Origin: Anadara kagoshimensis
Taxonomy: Eukaryota; Mollusca; Bivalvia; Arcoida; Arcidae
Direction of reading: 5' to 3'
Length of the DNA stretch: 64,000 nucleotides
Assembly (NCBI GenBank): GCA_021292105.1
Contig: CM037874.1
Span: 17,156,615-17,220,614 of the forward strand
Shown here: one piece after another, positions 34,071 through 45,060 of the stretch
How positions within the stretch are numbered: position 1 is the first letter of the stretch
Layout: every line of letters begins with the position of its first letter
Made by a program: the position numbers and the translations under genes
The notes under the pieces: model-generated
Told to the model about the DNA's origin: nothing
Databases searched by the model: none
The model's input: the letters and a program-made list of their open reading frames with translations, nothing else

Positions 34071-35764
34071 AACCCCACAACTCGTAAAAAATAACAAATC
34101 GTTAGACTAAAAGAAAATGATAATAAACTGTTAAACTTATACCTACTTATAAAGACTATTATTTCAGCACAGGTTCCATCATTGGACATTTACATGCATG
34201 TTCTACTGTAATCGTTGTTTATACAGGGTATGTTGTGTGCTCTAGCCCACCTGGCCTCGGTTTTGTAAAAGACACTGGCGTTACGTTGTAACAACTGTAC
34301 AACATGCACTGTCATGTTTTTGTAATCTTTTAATTTCAGGATTTTGTCACAGTAATCTCTTATTTCTGCGAAAGACTTCGCGATCTCTTAATGCATGCTA
34401 ATTTCTTTATTGAATAATTTCCACTAATCGCATTAGCATATCCTTGTATTGGAGATAAACCCCAACCACCCACCTCCGCCCCAATAAATCTTGTTTTTGA
34501 TAGTCCGTATGCTTTACAAATCATGAAAATCATGTGGTTCAGAACTCGTATATATATTGAGAAGGTTTAATACTTTGTCCGCCTAGAAATAAACATGTAT
34601 TGCTTTCAATAAAATGAAAAATGAACAATGAAAAAGTATTACACTCAGCTTTAAGAAAAACATCGCGCACTGCGATATTTTCAAAATCATTGCAATTTCG
34701 TTTGCCTTTTCTGAAATAAAGAAAAGCGCTTCCATATTTTAAAACTAGTACTGCTGTTTTATTTTAGCCTTACTTAAGTTCTACAATGAATCCATTTTTT
34801 TTTTATTTGTTAAAACCTTGTCATTCGAAAATACGGCAGTATTATTCAGATTATATGGCGAGTTGAAAAGTTGTTAAATATGGCTGTTAGTTGTCGAAAC
34901 TTTGAAAAAAAAACTAAATAGAAAATTTGTCAATATTGACCATCAAGTTTTCTTTTCGCCTTTTCTTTAATTCGTGAACCAGAAAAAAAAACAAAACGAA
35001 ATCAGTAAACTAGCAAAACAAAACAAAATAGTAAAAACTAAAAAAAAAACTAATCTAAAAATCTAAAAAAATTATTTATTAACAAAAGATCAAAATAGCG
35101 TTTATAACGAAATTTTTCTATTTGTATTCTGTCAAAAAATAAACAAAAAACCCTCAAAATTTGCGAAATTAACCATAATCAAAATTGAGTCGTTTTCGCA
35201 GTCAAAAAATTAAAATGTATTATGATGCAATAACTTTGAAGGTAGTATCTCTAATGTTTTCACCAAAACAAATTGATTGTATTTGGTATAAAAGTTCATA
35301 GAATAAAAGTTAAAAAGGGCTTTTGATTTAATATCATAATTTCTTAAATACATTCATGTGGTGCTTAACTTGTGGTCAAGTGTATACACGCATAATTACC
35401 CTCATATATCATTATGGATATGTATGCATAGTATTATGTTACCTCATGTGCCACCTCCAGTGGTGTTAAGCAAATGAATTTGAATTTGGCACTTGAAAAT
35501 TTTCGAGTTTCATCATTAACGCCCTCATCGTTCAGTGTCATCACCTTATTTCAAAGTTATTGTGTCCGCAACCTCATAGACTTCTTGAGAAATTTGTTAA
35601 AAATATTTTACTCCAGAAAGTTTTCATTGATAATGGTGGTATGTTTGGGTGACCGTGACTTGGACATCTCCGGATTCATAGTGTCCTGACGATTTTCACC
35701 GTACATATGAGAAATGAACGGAAGGTAGGTAGGAAAAGTGATGTCATTAGGTCAAGTTACTCAA

Positions 35765-35766
<2 letters not shown>

Positions 35767-35809
<43 letters not shown>

Positions 35810-36448
35810 TTTCTCTCTCCCTCTCTTTCTATCTATCCTCTCTCCCTCCATTGAAAATAGCGATTTAAAGCATTTCAACCAACACAGCATAAATCTTGGG
35901 ACGCGGGGTTTGTCCCCCACATTCTGGTGGTGTCCTGACTATGACGGTAATAATTGTCTCCAGAACAACGGCTGAATCCTCTCTCTCTCATGTTAATCAT
36001 AAAATTACATTTGTTACAAAAATAAGACGACTTTACAAACAGTGAAAGACATCCCTCTCTCTCTCTCTCTCTCTCTCTCTCATGTTAACCATAAACTTAT
36101 ATTTGTTTAAAAAAATAAGATGATTTTACAAACAATGAATGACATATTATTAAGTTAAATCTCTCTAAATATAGACACCTTGTTAATAAAAGGAAATGCT
36201 AGTGCGCATTCCCCTGTTTATACATTATGTTTGTTCAATAACTATTCAATACGACCTTAACTTCAGATATACGAGAAGTTAAGTGTTTAAGACTGTTTTA
36301 ATTTGAAGTTATTCATGCAAAACTTGAAGATGTCAAAACTCGTCAGAATGATATAAGAATGGGGTAAATTGAAACGAAATTGAAAGAATGTTATTTATCG
36401 TGATTTGAATTCCTTGAGAGATTCACATTGATTGCATTTCAGGCGCCG

Positions 36449-36486
<38 letters not shown>

Positions 36487-36560
36487 GAAGAATGTTATTT
36501 ACATTGAATTGCTTGAGAGATGCACATAAATTGTATTTCAGGTACTCTCTCTCTCTCTTA
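35767..36560 (+). repeat. CT microsatellites embedded in duplicated flanks
   Basis: CT runs at about 35767-35807, 35980, 36056-36081, 36452-36483 and 36544-36559. The text between them is duplicated: CATGTTAAYCATAAA, ATAAGAYGAYTTTACAAAC for one pair; GAATGTTATTTA, CTTGAGAGATKCACAT, GYATTTCAGG for the other. Confidence 0.8.
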
Positions 36561-36740
36561 AAGACTGGCTGACTATATATTTTTTTAAATTTTATGTGCG
36601 TCTTTTAAATTCATATTGTACATAAATTGAATGACTAAATTCTATAGCTTTAAGGTAATTTAGTTCACACCTACCCTCGTGTGTATCAAGTTTTAAAAAG
36701 TATTTATTATGTCATAAAATAATGAAATAATTTTGTTTAC

Positions 36741-36842
36741 CTCTTGATCCGCTGGTTCGTATCCATTTTGTATAACAAAATCAACTAACTTTAGTTCATT
36801 ATTGTTGTTGTTAATTCCATTGTTCATAATGTATTTCTTCAT
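36741..36842 (-). CDS. Candidate first coding exon (1a) of the Kv channel
   Basis: An ATG in good context (ACCATGA) opens exactly 34 codons, MKKYIMNNGINNNNNE and onward to YEPADQE, then the donor GAG|GTAAAC. The donor is phase 0, matching the phase-0 acceptor of the T1 exon 11.2 kb downstream on the same strand. The T1 exon lacks an obvious initiator of its own, so a 5' exon is expected. The Asn run comes from an AAC/AAT microsatellite. An in-frame stop lies upstream, so the ATG is the first usable one in this frame. No protein family is recognisable in the 34 residues; assignment rests on strand, phase, donor and position. It could belong to another transcript. Confidence 0.45.
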
Positions 36843-37431
36843 GGTGAAGTTAGTGCTGAATGGCCATGGCCGGAATATTTGGAACACCGTACAAAACAAC
36901 TGATCTTATGTTCAAATATTTGCAGTAAATATCATGTAACATTTACTTCTCGTTATAAATAATAATCCATTCAGTCATGATTGGGAACAAGTTTAGTTTT
37001 GTTAGCACATTTAATGTACAGTGACTTAAACGGTGTGTGAATCTTTACAAACATTATGGGAGGGAATTTTAAAAAAGTTCAAAAATTAGAAAAAGGGGCG
37101 TGTCTCATTCAGTTTTGACACCTTGGTCTTACCCAAGCCCCAGTGTCAGGGGACCCGACACTTCGATGTGCTTTATGACACTGTTCACCTGTACGGCGCC
37201 TATCAGTGCTTGGCAGTGTTCATCCTTGTTTCAGCAAATCATGATTGATCACCACTGATTAACGATGTGACTGAGAATGTTCTTATTGGCAGCAAAAAAG
37301 TAACTAAATTTTTATAAATATAAATTTATAAATGTCTGATAAAACTACCCTAATTTTTCCGTCATTTTGCGTAAGTTGTACAGTGTAAGTAGATACACTT
37401 GATAAATAAATAAATATATTAAATAAATATA

Positions 37432-37479
<48 letters not shown>

Positions 37480-37689
37480 AGTTAAAAGTACCCATATGCA
37501 TGTGCTGCCAGCTGTGTGTGCCTGTTAACGATGATGGATACGTTAAAATGATTGATAAAGGAAACTTTATTATTTATTATTTTTATTTTATTTAGTATTT
37601 TATTTCGTGTCATCCTATTTATTTATTTATTTTACATAAACAGCATGTGATTATCTATCTTGAAGGAAAATTAGTGTGCTCAGACTTAT

Positions 37690-37875
37690 CTATAACTACG
37701 ACGGCATCTCAATTAATAGAGTACTCGCTCCGTATGTGGGATGTTTTTGATTTGAACCCCTGTCGGGGCGTACTTTAAAGGTAAAATTTCTGCCACTTCC
37801 CCATTAGCTGGTGACGTCTCGATATAAGTGAACTGTTCTTGACTGCGACATAAAATCCCAAATCAATCAACCAAT
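37690..37875 (+). mobile_element. tRNA-SINE with internal deletion
   Basis: Head GGCATCTCAATTAATAGAGT, box B-like ATTTGAACCCC, then straight to GTAAAATTTCTGCCACTTCC, GACGTCTCGATATAAGTGAA and a CAATCAACC tail. Confidence 0.7.
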
Positions 37876-38343
37876 TTGTTGTGGTGTTGTTAAGGTACAG
37901 TTGGTAAAAAACCCTGCCTTGTTGGAATCGAAAAGCTTATTCATTTCCCTCAAGTACAAAAAGAAAAAAAAATCAAAGAAATATAGAAATGGGTGCACCT
38001 TATTAACATTAATGTGATATATATACATGCATTTGTTTCACGAAATCATATAAATATATATTTATATATGTATCCGTGAAAATGTTTACAATTATCTCAT
38101 CATTAACTACATTATACAATGAAAATAATCCATCCCACTCAAACCAACATCTGAAAATAGCAAATAAGTGCACACGTTCAGAACGTTTTTTTTATTATTT
38201 TTATTATTTTTTCATATTAAAACAATCTTGGCGTATAAATCATGATTACAGATATTTCTAAAATACTCGTTTGACTTTCTGTTGATAATAAACACTCTAA
38301 CCCGGATGTATCGTGTTTATCGTTGTGTTATAATGTTGTATAT

Positions 38344-38450
38344 ACAGTCAAACCTGTCTATAAAGGCCACCCAATGTAACCAGTAAAAGTGGCCTTTATA
38401 GACAGTTGGCCTTTATATACAAGTTCAAATAATATGAATAAAGAACAATT
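38344..38450. mobile_element. Half MITE of the CAGTCAAACCTG family
   Basis: Left half only: TACAGTCAAACCTGTCTATA, ACCAGTAAAAGTGGCC and AATATGAATAAAGAACAATT. The right end is missing at the border with the next SINE. Confidence 0.7.
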
Positions 38451-38454
38451 CTAC

Positions 38455-38690
38455 ATCTGGCCCGGATGTTTCAGTCTTGTGGTAGAACGCTTCCTTTAAA
38501 CAATAGAGAGCCGAGATCGATTTTCCGTCGACTCTCCCGAGGTCCCCTGTCTCAGTGCACGCTAAAGACACCTCTGTAGAGTTTAAAAAAGAGTAGGCCA
38601 CGTAGCGCTTGTAACAATTAGAAGCGAATGAAACTGACTGAGCAACATAAACCGATAACCGGACACTCTACCACAAGAGTAAAAGACGCG
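38455..38690 (+). mobile_element. Second SINE family, copy 2
   Basis: Box A-like TCTTGTGGTAGAACGCTTCC, then CTCAGTGCACGCTAAAGACA, CCTCTGTAGAGTTTAAAAAA and AGAAGCGAATGAAACTGACT, matching the complement of 28843-29108. Confidence 0.65.
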
Positions 38691-39049
38691 GACCAGAATG
38701 TCTGGCAGCAAATCACTCTATTGATACCACCATCCTATGAAATACGAATCGGTGGCTTTGCCACTTGGGCATTTTTAATGTCTCTTTGACTTCCAGACCT
38801 GTCTTAATTAGTCTTATTGGTTAATAAAGCTGCTTGATGTTGTAATGTTGATTCACTTCGCATGAACAATTTTTCGGATATTTGAGACGAGAGCAAAAAT
38901 TTATATCTAAGATTAAGCTAAGAGCAAGTTCGTTTATGCATGAAACGTGAGAGTGTGTGGCCTGTTCTGTACTATTGCAACCTCAGGGAGATTTAAAGGT
39001 GCTAGCACATACCACTCCCCCCCCCCCCTGACACCGGGTGAACCTGTCT

Positions 39050-39190
39050 ATATTCTACCCTCTACGTAGGGAACGTCAGACGAGGAAGCGGTATTTCAGA
39101 CTTATATCTGACCCGTTCGGGGTTCGAACACGTGACCTCCCGTTCTCGATGTGGACACTCTTTCACTGATCCCCTGAGGGGGTATAACAA
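39050..39190 (-). mobile_element. tRNA-like SINE head
   Basis: GGGGTTCGAACACGTGACCT is a clear box B complement. A decayed box A (TTTCACTGATCCCCTGAG complement) follows. Confidence 0.5.
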
Positions 39191-39429
39191 TGTGATATGG
39201 AAAAATCATGTTCTCTTGGAAATTTAGACATTGAAAAACTTCATTTAAGTGAGAAACAAGTTGCAGAAAAAATTATAAAAAGCAACAATAACTTTGCTCA
39301 AACAAAAAATCATCATCAGCAACAAGACAACAATAGAAACATTATTGGCTTGACTTAACAGCAAAGGTTATTATATGATGAGATCTTCCGTGCAACAAAA
39401 ATAAGTTGGATTGACAATTAGTGAATTGT

Positions 39430-39515
39430 ACTGGTTAAACTTGCTGCGACTTCACCTATAACTGGTGTCGATACGATATAAGTAGAAAATCTTGACTAAC
39501 ACGTAAAAACGTGTT
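39430..39515 (+). mobile_element. SINE tail fragment
   Basis: CTGCGACTTCACCTATAACT and CGATATAAGTAGAAAATCTT match the SINE 3' body; no head. Confidence 0.6.
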
Positions 39516-39617
39516 AACTGCCATTTAACTTACAAAATCATGCATTTATTATGTGAATTTTCCAAAGATTTTAAAAATAATAATAATAAAACATTTAATT
39601 TTAAAATTAATACGTAC

Positions 39618-39719
39618 CAATATGTTATAAGCAAATTCGTTAACAAGTTGTAAAAAGCCTCCTTCTCCCATCTCTAGGTCGTCAATTAATTCAAACTTAT
39701 ATCTTTTATACTTTTTCAT
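39618..39719 (-). CDS. Candidate alternative first coding exon (1b) of the Kv channel
   Basis: A second minus-strand ATG opens 34 codons beginning MKKYKRYKFELIDDLEMG and ending FAYNIL, followed by the donor TTG|GTACGT in phase 0. Start motif (MKKY), codon count and donor phase equal those of the candidate exon at 36842..36741, which suggests alternative first exons spliced to the T1 exon. Directly upstream and in frame, an ATG opens an eight-codon reading frame that ends in TAG immediately before this ATG. That could be an upstream ORF, or CAACTAG could be a 3' splice site. Context at -3 is T, weaker than for 1a. The two peptides are not convincingly similar beyond MKKY. Confidence 0.33.
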
Positions 39720-40049
39720 CTAGTTGGTGTGTAGAAATGTCTTCATTTTAAAACAAAAGTTTTCCTATATATCTTATAAAGTTTACTAATATAAGCTGTT
39801 GTTATCACCATCACCGCTTTCATGTCATTTCGACAAGTGTATGAATTTTTAGGCAACTTCTCAACATCATTAACATATTATAGTCGGTTAGCAGCCAAAC
39901 CTAAGTTCTTCGGAGGAATCGTCACATTAATCACACGTAGCGGGTTTATCAGAGAAAAAGTCGACTAAATTATTTAGTACTGGATGATGTCCGATGATGT
40001 CACTGCGATGTACTCTCAAGAACTTTACACAAGAATGTATATAAACCAC

Positions 40050-40900
40050 AGAAAGACTAGATACATGTATCTGTACTCAGAAGAACTCAACATACATGTA
40101 TCAGAGCATAATAAGTCCAATGGTAAGATACAATTAAAATATGCACCACAATATAACACAACTCGAATATAAAAAGTCCAGTGATAAGAGTCAGTTGAAA
40201 TACACTCCGCAATATAATAAAAAGTCAGAACATGAGAGCATAAGAAGTCCAAGAGTTAGAATGAAATGAAATGAAATATGCATCGCAACATCACAAAACT
40301 CGATAACCAGAGCGCGAAAAGTCCATTAATGAGAGTAAAATGAAATATGCACCACTATATAACAATTTTAAATACAAGAGCGCAAAAAGTCCATTAACAA
40401 GAGTCAATTGAAGTATTCACCACACTATAACAAACTCGAATAACAGAGCGCGAAAAGTCCGTTAACAAGCTGTAAGAGTCAATTGGAATATGCACCACAA
40501 TATAACAATTCTTCAATACCAGAGCGCGGAAAGTCCGGTAATAAGAGTCAATTGAAGTATGCAACACAATATGATAAACGTTTTAAGGAAAAATGAATAT
40601 GAGACGGCATAAACAGTCCAATAATATAAGATAATTAAAATATGCACAACAATACAATAAAACTCCAAATATCAGAGCATAAAAAGTCCAATAGTAAGAG
40701 TGGATTGAAATATGCACCGCAATATAATAAAAGTCTGAAGGAAAAAAATGAATATGAGAGCATAGACAAATAATATAAGAAAATTGAAATATGCACAGCA
40801 ATATAATAAAACTAGAAATCGGAGAGCATAAAGAATCCAAAAATAAGAGTGAATTGAAATATACACCGCAATATAATAATAAAAAGCCTTAAGGAATAAA
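40050..40900 (+). repeat. Minisatellite, ~63-bp unit, about 13 copies
   Basis: Units share AGAGCGCGAAAAGTCCATTA, AAGAGTCAATTGAARTATGC and ACCACAATATAACAA. Divergence is high and some units carry insertions. Confidence 0.85.
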
Positions 40901-41384
40901 TGAATAAATGCAATATCTCAATAAGTCGGCTTTAGGATGTACAAAAAAGTCATATGAAAATTGACTAAAATAATAATCTCTCCTCAATGTACCAATATAT
41001 ATATATAAACTTATGTGACATAGACTACTCCAAAAATCGTTATATAAGTAATGATGGTTTAGTATATAACAACTGTATCTGACTGTAAAATTATTTTTGA
41101 AGGATTGCATGTGGACTGGTGCCAGTAAAACCTTGAACAGAGGCAGGCTGATATATAATAAATGTTTCAAATCTTTTCGTGTTAAATCCATCTCAGATAT
41201 ATATTTAGGTGCTATATATCTTATAGCTAACGCAAGATATATACGTAACACGAACAAACAAACATTGGCAATATAAATAATAGTTGGGGAAAAACATTTG
41301 TCCAATGTCTGGAAACAAATGTTATGAATTTGACATTGCAATTATTAAAATATTAATGTGTCATATAAATAAGAAATATTAATA

Positions 41385-41510
41385 AAAAACAAAATACTAA
41401 TCCATGATCCAATCACAATCCAGAAGCAAAGTAAAAACTTTGAAACTGACAAGTTATATTAGGTTAAACATGTGAACTTCCATCAGGGAAGCAAGGAAGT
41501 GAATATCATA
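41385..41510 (-). mobile_element. Dispersed repeat, copy of the element at 7589
   Basis: AATCACAATCCAGAAGCAAA, GTAAAAACTTTGAAACTGAC and GTGAACTTCCATCAGGGAAG. Confidence 0.7.
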
Positions 41511-41564
41511 TTTGAAAATGAAACTTTTCAAAATTCCCGTGAAACAAATGTTTAAATCACACAG

Positions 41565-41745
41565 ACGGACATACTGAAACCATGTTCAAATCACAATCCC
41601 AAAGGCAAAGCAAAAACTTTGAAAACTGTCTTACTAAATTAAATACGAGAATTCACTGTGGGAGTGAGGCCGAGTTTCCTGGAAGAGTAAGCACTTCCTG
41701 TCTAGCTACCTACACTCGCCATGCTTGACATCGTCAAATATACAA
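41565..41745 (-). mobile_element. Dispersed repeat, near-complete copy
   Basis: AATCACAATCCCAAAGGCAA, then CTGGAAGAGTAAGCACTTCC and TGTCTAGCTACCTACACTCG, the complement of the head. Confidence 0.7.
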
Positions 41746-41983
41746 GGGAATTTCGGATCCAAAGACATCATACTTTTTAAAAGTATTGTGATGATGTTCA
41801 TACAACTTTTGGAGGGCCTTGGTAGCAATAGACATGCCACATCTATGAGATAACAATTTGTTTATAGGCAGTTTGATTCATTGTATAGATCACGTAGTGG
41901 GAACAAGCATAAAAATTAGAAATACAAATGCTGTAGTATGAATAATACTTTGATATTTGCATTCAAAGTACAATGAGTTGAAT

Positions 41984-42325
41984 AAAATAATGGTGTTTAA
42001 CGTCCCAGTTAAGAATATTTCACTTAATATTAAGGCGTCGCCAGTTAATTAAAGGCAAAGATGCAGAAATTTTGCCTGTGCCTTGCGCAGATGACATATA
42101 CAGCAGGGTTCTTTATCGTGCCACGCCTACCATGAAACGGGACCTCGTTTATTTTAGTTCTCACCCGAAGAGCCGTGAGTTTCATTTTGTAATGTCGAGT
42201 GCTTGGCGAAAAAAATAGTCACTACACACTTTCAAGCCTTGTATCTGAAAGGGTCGGTGTTCGAACCCAGGGCCTCCCATTTATGGAGTGAGCAGTCTAC
42301 CAACTGAGTTACCGCAGTGGTTTCT
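41984..42325 (-). mobile_element. Full-length tRNA-SINE
   Basis: Tail AATGGTGTTTAACGTCCCAG, body and head AACTGAGTTACCGCAGTGG on the complement. Box B reads GTTCGAACCC. Confidence 0.85.
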
Positions 42326-42369
42326 AAATATAATGAGAAACAAACTAAAGCAGTAAATAGCATAACGAG

Positions 42370-42960
42370 TCTTTGGGAAAAGTCACTCTTCGCAAAATGT
42401 CCCAGAGCAAAGTCCTAATTAGCACCTAGTGTAATACTTTGAAACAAAAACCATTTGTCAAACTGTCTGAGAATCAAACGTTAGCATCAGGAGTGTTATT
42501 TGAAGATAAACACTTTTCAAAATGTAAAAGAAATGAACTTTGGCAATTGGCGCAATACTTTGAAAAATAATACTTGTCAAATATCTGAGAAATACAAACA
42601 TGTAAATGTTAGCATTAAAAGTAGAATACTTTAAAAGTTACACTTCGGTAAAACAATATAATGCCTGAAAAGTAACAATTCCAAAATTTGAAACAACCTC
42701 TGAAATATGCTCAATGCAATGTTTTTAACAATTGGGCTTGATAAAGTGTTTAAGGAACAAACGTTAGCATTTTGTGTATAGCTTGGTAATTGACACTGGT
42801 AAAAATATCTAAGAATAAACATAACTTGAGCATTGTGGTCGAATTGCTTGAGAGAAATAAACATAAGCAACAAGAATAATGCTTGGAAAGTCTTGCAATG
42901 TCTGCAAAACAAATGTTAGCATTTAAAACAATACTTGAAAATTATAGATGTAAGAATTCA
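42370..42960 (+). repeat. Degenerate ~60-bp tandem repeat
   Basis: Recurring GTCAAATRTCTGAGAAAYAA, ACGTTAGCATT and GCAATACTTTGAAAA. About nine diverged units. Confidence 0.6.
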
Positions 42961-42964
42961 TTGG

Positions 42965-44370
42965 AAGGTGATATGAGATATGAAGATCACCAATCAGTGC
43001 AATACTTATAATTCAATCTTTGCTTGTTATAAGTGTTTTGATTGGTTAGACCTTGTCTGTTATTTTTGTATGAAAGATTTGGCCACTGATGGCATGTGTT
43101 ATAGATTTGGATGACTCGCACAAACATTTGTTTTCTTGTGCCATTACAATGTTACTTTTTTCACTCATTACAGTGGTAAATGTAACTTGTTGAACATTTT
43201 GCACTGGATAATGTGCTTATAGTGAAAAATTGATTTAACTTTTAGTATAGAAATATTATTCAAACGAAAAATGAAACAAATCTTGGAAAAGATCAAGCCA
43301 TCTCAAATAATAAAAGTATTGAGATATGACAGAAATACATGTCAGAGTCTCTTTTTCAGAAAGCATTCAAGCAATCTCTGCTATGCTAAATGGAAACAGA
43401 CAATCTCAGATAAATAGAATATTGTTTCTATGTCTTATATATGTGATGTCACGCTATAGTTCAATATTACATAACAAAGATGCGGCAGAGTGGGGGATGA
43501 TTGCATGTCTTGGCGATAAGCTATAACGGTTACCATTTCCTTCAAAATACATGCAGACTTTTCCTTCATAAAGAATGTTCAGTGACTAATATCCCACGAG
43601 ACCTGACACCTACAAGGAAAAATGGCTTTGCTATGATTACTGATATACACAGTTTACTGGAATGTGGATCACTTATTCCATTTGTCATTTGGTAGTTTTA
43701 AATTTTATGAAATAATGCATTCAAAAGTAACTGTCATTTGACACTTTTGAATTCTTTATTTCATGACAACTAAAAAGTACCACATGACACACCTACGTAC
43801 AAATTATTTATTCCAAAGGACAGATATTGCTTAATAACAGAACAGTTTCTAATGTTCTTGATGAAACTTAAATTTCGCAGTTATCCTTCAAAATCACGGA
43901 AAACAAGTACATACATTTACCTCAAATTAGACCATGGGGAACCTATTACCCCTTCCCTTTGGAATGGTTTGCTACTATGCTTTTTCCAATGTACTAACTT
44001 GACTTTAAAAATAACTTTGCATTTTCAGTTACAAACAGTGTTATTCTTGACTGGGGTGTAGAACTCAAATACTCAACTCAACCATCCCAGAACTGACTCC
44101 CTCAATATAAGTAAAGATTTTTTAAAGAAATAAGAATTACTGCAGTCTGTCTACTCTTCTTCCCATGTAACAATTGGTTGTGTTGGTAGTATGGTCCACT
44201 CCCGATCGACTTTCAGGCATATTACTGTAGACTTTTGATATCATTTCTGTTAACCTTTTGTACCATACTGACATCAGTATTCACTGAGGAAATGATCCTG
44301 TTGTATCGATAATGCAGTTTATATCGATTGATAAGATCTCAATATTCTCACAGCTGTATATCAATGGTGC
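42965..44370. other. Intergenic, mostly unrecognised
   Basis: A loose inverted repeat (AAAATTTTATGAAATAATGC near 43700 versus TTCTTTATTTCATGACA near 43750) and a SINE tail remnant (TTCTTGACTGGGGTGTAGAA, 44044-44085) are the only structures noted. Confidence 0.4.
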
Positions 44371-44375
44371 GGTAC

Positions 44376-44697
44376 AGACCTGTCGAAAATTAATCACCGA
44401 GCAAACGAAATGGAGTCGATGTGGCAGAGATATGGATAGCTGGTAGCTAGAAAAGTTGCCGATAGATAGATATGTAGCAGGTGCCTTATAGCTGCCGATA
44501 GATATGTAGCAGGTGCCTTATAGCTGCCGATAGATAGATATGTAGCAGGTGCCTTACAGTTGCCGATAGATAGATATGTAGCAGGTGCCTTATAGCTGCC
44601 GAGATATAGCTAGCAAGGGTTGAGATAAGCTGCCGATTTGGCACTTATTCGCTAGCTTAGTGATAAACTTTAGACAGGCCCGTACATGTACTGTAGA
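44376..44697. mobile_element. MITE of the ACAGACCTGTCGAAAG family with internal expansion
   Basis: Left ACAGACCTGTCGAAAATTAA; right TAGTGATAAACTTTAGACAG, then GCCCGTAC. At about 320 bp it exceeds the ~200-bp relatives because of a fourfold repeat at about 44457-44610 (GCCGATAGATAGATATGTAG, then CAGGTGCCTTATAGCT). Confidence 0.8.
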
Positions 44698-45060
44698 TAG
44701 ATTACATAATACTTCAGTTTCCTACAGATGATTACGAAAGCTTGTTCGTGCCACTGTTTAATCTAAATTTGTTTTTTTCTCAAATCGTAGGTACCATTTT
44801 TAAAATCGTACCTACGGATTTAAAAAGCGTACCTACGAATTAAAAAAACGAACCAACGAATTTAAAAAATGTCGTACCTACGGATTAAAAAAATCGTACC
44901 CAAGAATTTAAAAAAAGTCGTACCTACGAATAAAAAACGTGCCAACGAATTAAAAAATCGTACCTACGGATTAAAAAATCGTACCCACGAATTTAAAAAA
45001 ATGTACCTACGAATAAAAAGCGTATCAACGAATTAAAAAATCGTACCCACGAATTTAAAA

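Larger units (their letters stand above)
25510..36740 (-). other. Putative large 5' intron of the Kv channel
   Basis: If the exon at 36842..36741 is genuine, this 11.2-kb stretch is its intron. It is AT-rich and carries MITEs, SINEs and microsatellites. No coding exon was recognised in it. Stretches with nothing recognisable include 29410..30450, 30900..31700 and 34080..35750. Confidence 0.4.

Noticed and set aside
37304..37501. ORF with LFIYLFIY repeats
   Set aside because: Translation of the (AAAT)n microsatellite.
40889..41341. 150-codon minus-strand ORF
   Set aside because: Long for AT-rich DNA, but composition is Tyr/Ile/Leu-rich as expected of translated AT-rich sequence. It overlaps the minisatellite edge and has no recognisable domain or splice context.
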